Part shown: piece after piece, positions 63,040 through 64,000 of the stretch
How positions within the stretch are numbered: the first letter of the stretch is position 1
How the letters are laid out: each line of letters begins with the position of its first letter
Source of the DNA: Saccharospirillum sp043196875
Lineage (GTDB): Bacteria > Pseudomonadota > Gammaproteobacteria > Pseudomonadales > Natronospirillaceae
DNA: 64,000 bases
Assembly (NCBI RefSeq): GCF_043196875.1
Contig: NZ_JBEBMX010000006.1
Span: 1 to 64,000, forward strand
Reading direction: 5' to 3'
The notes under the pieces: model-generated
Told to the model about the DNA's origin: nothing
Seen by the model: the letters and a program-made list of their open reading frames with translations, nothing else
Database searches by the model: none
Program-made: the position numbers and the translations under genes

Positions 63040-63657
63040 TTATTCATCAAGCCAATTTACAATATCAACATAATCAGAATACTCCATGAAAAGAGGAAGC
63101 ATTCCACCTACCTGACCGGCTTTCCTGTATTTAGCACAATAAACTAAAGATGAAATTTCTTGATGAGGCACGGACGAAAAAAGCAACTTCTTACCATCTA
63201 ATCTATCAAAATCCTTCATATCTTTATATGTAGAAAAATCCCTGTCAGTCATAATAAAAAAGAGGTTTTCATAACCCACCCTAGCCCGCCTACGCTCCCA
63301 CTTTATTTTCGCCGATTCGAAACTCTCGTAATGCAGAAAATGTATCTCAACATCCTCTAATAAACCGACAGGATAGCTTACAGCACCAACCCATTTGCTA
63401 ACCGTAATTTCTACAAGATCCAGTGACAAATAATAGCTCAATCTAGAGCAAAATCTGACAAAATCTTGTCCATGAATGAATGAGCCAATAGTTGGAGAGT
63501 TAAAAGGCAAGTTAAAATCTTTATATATTGAACCACCAATACAGTTACTTGATATGATCGTGTAGTTAGTCTTCTTCAAAAGCCTATTTTTATATTTCCA
63601 ACTTCTCAAATAAAACCTAAATTCATTAGATAAACGTTTAAAAACTTTAATGATCAT
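63040..63657 (-). CDS. DUF1919-family protein
   Basis: The 205-residue product matches the DUF1919 pattern found in polysaccharide clusters: YTIISSNCIGGSIYKDFNLP, SPTIGSFIHGQDFVRFC, YPVGLLEDVEIHFLHYESFE, KWERRRARVGYENLFFIMTDRD. (Each of these is a segment of a longer conserved region.) It has no signal peptide or membrane helix. The biochemical role is unknown; the family is taken to act in exopolysaccharide or O-antigen synthesis, possibly as a transferase. It is co-directional with its neighbours and AT-rich; the preceding stop is 1 nt away. Confidence 0.8.
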   Translation of the reverse strand: MIIKVFKRLSNEFRFYLRSWKYKNRLLKKTNYTIISSNCIGGSIYKDFNLPFNSPTIGSFIHGQDFVRFCSRLSYYLSLDLVEITVSKWVGAVSYPVGLLEDVEIHFLHYESFESAKIKWERRRARVGYENLFFIMTDRDFSTYKDMKDFDRLDGKKLLFSSVPHQEISSLVYCAKYRKAGQVGGMLPLFMEYSDYVDIVNWLDE

Positions 63658-63658
63658 A

Positions 63659-64000
63659 TTAATTATCCAACATACACCAACATGGAAGCGTTAAATGATT
63701 TTCTGAATTCACATAATAATATTTAGGAGCGATCACCTTCTCTTTAACCCCTAATAGAGCCCCCCAGACACTAAATGTGCTGTTACAAATGACAATATTG
63801 CTAGCTACAGACATTAAATACATGTCCATATGCGCATTATCTTGTGTATTATGATTTACATAAACCGTATCGTTTGGAAAAAGACCGCTTCCTTTTGCCC
63901 AATCAATATCATCAGAAAAAACAAATATACGTGCACTTTCAAATAATGACATAGCAGCTTTATAGTAGTTTGTTGTGCAACTAGCAAAATAAGAATTCTT
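63659..64000 (-). CDS. GT11-like (alpha-1,2-fucosyltransferase family) glycosyltransferase, 5' end outside the window
   Basis: Only the C-terminal 113 residues are in the window. The frame stays open to base 64000, beyond an internal ATG at 63952. The segments IFVFSDDIDWAKG, HMDMYLMSVASNIVICNSTFSVWGALLG and KEKVIAPKYYY match the C-terminal part of GT11 enzymes, where the S/T-FSxWGA motif helps bind the GDP-sugar. GDP-fucose (or a related GDP-sugar) is the likely donor. It starts an AT-rich minus-strand glycosyltransferase run that continues to 61247. Confidence 0.82.
   Translation of the reverse strand, partial: KNSYFASCTTNYYKAAMSLFESARIFVFSDDIDWAKGSGLFPNDTVYVNHNTQDNAHMDMYLMSVASNIVICNSTFSVWGALLGVKEKVIAPKYYYVNSENHLTLPCWCMLDN

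Noticed and set aside
1..64000. CRISPR arrays, prophage, insertion sequences or toxin-antitoxin pairs
   Set aside because: No regularly spaced repeats, transposase, integrase or phage structural genes, and no convincing toxin-antitoxin pair was seen.

Overview
The window looks like a chromosomal segment of a marine gammaproteobacterium of the Oceanospirillales/Pseudomonadales type. Three things suggest this: the gyrA-serC-pheA-hisC-tyrA/aroA-cmk-rpsA-ihfB-lapAB supraoperon, the mtaD-ubiG-mupP-yciK block next to gyrA (the order I recall from Pseudomonas), and a lone ectoine-hydrolase-type gene. A Saccharospirillum/Reinekea-like genus is my guess; the sequence does not prove it. Most of the window is moderately GC-rich and densely coding. 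Parts of the right-hand end (about 50.8-52 kb and 61.2-64 kb) are clearly AT-richer.

Layout. 1-12.9 kb (minus strand): tRNA-Glu, then a long run read from gyrA down to lapB that joins DNA topology, serine and aromatic amino-acid synthesis, nucleotide metabolism, ribosomal protein S1, IHF and LPS-assembly regulation. 13.2-17.9 kb (plus): methylthioadenosine deaminase, ubiquinone methyltransferase, MurNAc-6P phosphatase, a YciK-type SDR and a diguanylate cyclase. 17.9-22.6 kb (minus): rnm-yciO-scpA-scpB-rluB. 22.7-30.9 kb (plus): yciI, an SH3/coiled-coil membrane protein, a DoeA-like hydrolase, mnmC, greB, a tandem PTPS-fold protein, cysS, yidD and a Trm112-like protein. 30.9-37 kb: an MscS channel, a small membrane protein, a class III cyclase, a TPR lipoprotein and RNase II. 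37-39.5 kb (minus): galE and a phosphohexomutase.

39.7-64 kb is an envelope-polysaccharide region. It holds wzz, lptF-lptG, msbA with a YrbL-like kinase and a tyrosine-phosphatase-fold protein, a glycosyltransferase, a second paralogous phosphatase, a Kdo-kinase/glycosidase fusion, a GT4 enzyme and an O-antigen ligase. A four-gene operon follows on the minus strand (53.8-59.6 kb), then a polyprenyl-phosphate sugar transferase and, to the window edge, GT4, GT2, DUF1919 and GT11-like genes.

The most notable system is the 59.6 to 53.8 kb operon. It encodes a PEP-synthase-like kinase without a PEP domain, a class I glutamine amidotransferase, a CTP-transferase-like enzyme and a TagB/TagF-family transferase. 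The first three match, family by family, the Campylobacter jejuni route to cytidine diphosphoramidate (Cj1418 glutamine kinase, Cj1417 gamma-glutamyl-CDP-amidate hydrolase, Cj1416 cytidylyltransferase) used for capsule O-methyl phosphoramidate. The kinase carries an extra N-terminal degenerate nucleotidyltransferase domain. The last gene is a family that uses CDP-activated donors, and no Cj1415-type kinase or O-methyltransferase is visible. I infer a phosphoramidate decoration of a surface glycan with a different transfer step.
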